Assembly: GCF_006491595.2 (NCBI RefSeq)
Contig: NZ_VEVQ02000004.1
Span: 233,479 to 297,478, forward strand
Direction of reading: 5' to 3'
DNA length: 64,000 nucleotides
Source: Flavobacterium jejuense
Lineage (GTDB): Bacteria > Bacteroidota > Bacteroidia > Flavobacteriales > Flavobacteriaceae
A program made the translations under genes and the position numbers. This document shows positions 62,413-64,000 of the stretch, piece by piece (position 1 is the first letter of the stretch; each line of letters starts with the position of its first letter). The notes below the pieces were generated by a model that saw only the letters and a program-made list of their open reading frames with translations, ran no database searches and was not told the origin of the DNA.

Positions 62413-64000
62413 ATGAAAAATTATATTTTTAAAGGAAGCTTGGGCTTCCTTTTTTTGGTTTCGATTCTTAATTCCTGTAAATCAAGTGAGGGAACAGTGA
62501 AAGAAAAGGGTTCAGCTATTGGAATCAATACAAACTTCATGGATAAAACGGTTGATCCAGCAGATGATTTTTTCCGATTTGTAAATGGCCAATGGTTAGA
62601 TAAAACAAAAATTCCTGCAGATAGAACTAGATGGGGTAGCTTTGATGAACTTCGAAAGAAGACTGATGAAGATGTAATGATTATATTAAAAGATGCTTTG
62701 AAAGATAAAACAATCGAACCTAATTCAGATCAAGGGAAAGCATTAAGTCTTTATAAGTCTATTTTAGATACTGAAACTAGAAACAAACTAGGTATTACGC
62801 CATTAAAGCCTTATTTAGATAAAATTGATAAGGTAAAAAATGCAGAAGAAGTAGTAACATTGGTTACCCAAATGGAGCCTGAAGTAGGTTTAGGATTTTT
62901 TGGAAGTTATATTGGAACTGATGCCAAAAATAGTTCAAGAAATGTTGTTTACATTGGAACAGGAAGTTTAGGATTACCTGATAGAGATTATTATGTTTCT
63001 GATGCAGCTGATAATAAAGAAAAAAGAGAAAAATATGTACTTCATGTAGCAAAAATGCTTAAATTCATAGGTGAAGATGAAGCTACTGCGAAAGCAAATG
63101 CTGAAAAAATATTAGCTCTAGAAACTAAAATGTCAGAAGCGACATTTGACAGAGTAGAAAGAAGAGATAGAAGAAAAAGCTATAATCCAATGACGGTTGC
63201 TGATCTAGAAAAAATCACTCCTACTGTAAAATGGAATGATTATTTAGAAGGAGTAGGTATAGGAAAAATAGATTCTTTAATTGTTTCACAGCCAAAATAC
63301 ATGGCAACTTTAGAAACTATTTTTAAAGAAAATGACTTAGACGCTTGGAAAGCTTATATGAAGTGGACACTTTTAAGAGGTGCCTCTGATGAATTAAGTA
63401 CAGCTATTGAAGATGCCAACTTTGAATTTTATGGTAAAACATTAACAGGAGCAGTAAAACAAAGACCTGCTGATGAAAGAGCTTTACAAGTAGTAAATAG
63501 AAGATTAGGAGAAGCTTTAGGGAAATTATATGTGGCTAAGAAATTTCCACCAGAAGCGAAAGCGAAAGCACAAGCTATGATTGCTAATGTGTTTAAAGCT
63601 TTTGAAAATAGAATTGACAATTTACCTTGGATGACAAAAGAAACTAAGGAAAATGCCAAATTAAAATTAAAAAAATCAAGAGTTAAAATTGGTTATCCGG
63701 ATGTATGGGAAGATTATTCAAAATTAAGTATTACTGCTCCAAAAGATGGAGGTACTTATTTTAAAAATTCAAGACAATATGCTATTTGGAGACATAATGA
63801 TAATTTAGAAAAATTAGGAAAGCCAGTAGATAAAGAAGAATGGGGAATGTCTCCACAAACGGTGAATGCTTATTTTAATCCATCAAATAATGAAATTGTT
63901 TTTCCAGCCGCTATTCTTCAGCCACCTTTTTATGATTACAGAGCAGATGAAGCGGTAAATTATGGTGGAATTGGAGCTGTTATTGGTCACGAAATCTCTC
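62413..64000 (+). CDS. M13-family (neprilysin/PepO-like) metallopeptidase lipoprotein, 3' end outside window
   Basis: 529 residues are visible, read from the ATG at 62413 and open to the window end. A lipoprotein signal peptide ends in LNSC with Cys22, followed by an M13 N-terminal domain with DPADDFFRFVNGQWLDKT and SLGLPDRDYYVS. NAYFNPSNNEIVFPAAILQPPF and VNYGGIGAVIGHEIS lead into the zinc site, of which only HEIS (the first half of HExxH, His at about residue 526) is inside the window. Family members have about 680 residues, so roughly 150 are missing. It is likely an envelope oligopeptidase facing the periplasm or surface. Confidence 0.93.
   Translation, partial: MKNYIFKGSLGFLFLVSILNSCKSSEGTVKEKGSAIGINTNFMDKTVDPADDFFRFVNGQWLDKTKIPADRTRWGSFDELRKKTDEDVMIILKDALKDKTIEPNSDQGKALSLYKSILDTETRNKLGITPLKPYLDKIDKVKNAEEVVTLVTQMEPEVGLGFFGSYIGTDAKNSSRNVVYIGTGSLGLPDRDYYVSDAADNKEKREKYVLHVAKMLKFIGEDEATAKANAEKILALETKMSEATFDRVERRDRRKSYNPMTVADLEKITPTVKWNDYLEGVGIGKIDSLIVSQPKYMATLETIFKENDLDAWKAYMKWTLLRGASDELSTAIEDANFEFYGKTLTGAVKQRPADERALQVVNRRLGEALGKLYVAKKFPPEAKAKAQAMIANVFKAFENRIDNLPWMTKETKENAKLKLKKSRVKIGYPDVWEDYSKLSITAPKDGGTYFKNSRQYAIWRHNDNLEKLGKPVDKEEWGMSPQTVNAYFNPSNNEIVFPAAILQPPFYDYRADEAVNYGGIGAVIGHEIS

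Noticed and set aside
1..64000. Mobile elements, prophage, restriction or defence systems, CRISPR, tRNA or rRNA genes
   Set aside because: No transposase, integrase, nuclease-methylase pair, spacer array or RNA gene pattern was found on either strand.

Overview
The window is a stretch of AT-rich chromosome from an aerobic member of the Bacteroidota, almost certainly the family Flavobacteriaceae. Several things support this: promoters of the Bacteroidetes type (TAnnTTTG at -7), almost no Shine-Dalgarno sites, proteins with type IX secretion (T9SS type A) C-terminal domains, flavobacterial marker families (DUF6341, DUF6427, DUF4254, DUF3575), oxygen-dependent HemF with HemJ, and a Bacteroidetes-style carotenoid cyclase. 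I see no rRNA, tRNA, CRISPR array, phage, transposase or integrase. Genes are densely packed, and no gap between genes exceeds about 230 bases. Both ends cut genes: a glycosyltransferase at base 1 and an M13 peptidase at base 64000.

Layout. 1-6656: the end of a surface polysaccharide cluster (two glycosyltransferases, a Wzy/ligase-like membrane protein, UDP-glucuronate decarboxylase, a WcaJ-like initiating sugar-phosphate transferase), closed by a convergent PaaK/CapK-like adenylate-forming enzyme. 6768-19943: mixed housekeeping genes (purD, upp, a GT9 heptosyltransferase-like gene, an acyltransferase, trpS, ppc, dprA, a CNNM/CBS protein), two tandem paralogous lipoproteins, and a structured element at 12424-12502. 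20033-36945: a heme locus. hemA-hemC-[trkH-trkA]-hemD-hemE-(DUF3575)-hemF-(outer membrane protein) runs leftward, with hemB further left. A divergent AraC-family regulator, hemH, a MATE exporter and hemJ run rightward. The set covers every step from glutamyl-tRNA to protoheme except hemL, with a K+ uptake pair embedded in it.

36948-46348: an orphan histidine kinase, an enoyl-CoA hydratase, PhoD, an HD hydrolase, an acyl-ACP desaturase with a second PlsC, a bacilliredoxin, lone crtY, a PAS protein and a thioesterase. 46447-55863: a metal-uptake island. It holds a TonB receptor divergent from a DtxR/MntR-type regulator, an Nramp transporter fused to a universal-stress domain, a small lipoprotein, FeoA, FeoB, a 42-residue FeoB-associated Cys-rich membrane peptide, and an SCO protein. 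Overlapping dyads between the TonB receptor and the regulator cover the receptor's -7 box and look like the regulator's operator. 55980-64000: secreted proteins. A 1149-residue Asp-box protein and an M4 metallopeptidase share a duplicated module of about 380 residues ending in a T9SS signal. An M13 lipoprotein peptidase follows.

The most functionally coherent theme is heme and metal handling: heme synthesis, Fe(II) and Mn(II) import and SCO-type assembly lie within 36 kb. I found no strong evidence for an entirely new multi-gene system. The best candidates for something undescribed are the switch-like structured element between plsC and trpS, the pseudoknot-like leader of the heme-locus AraC gene, and the module shared by the two T9SS cargo proteins.
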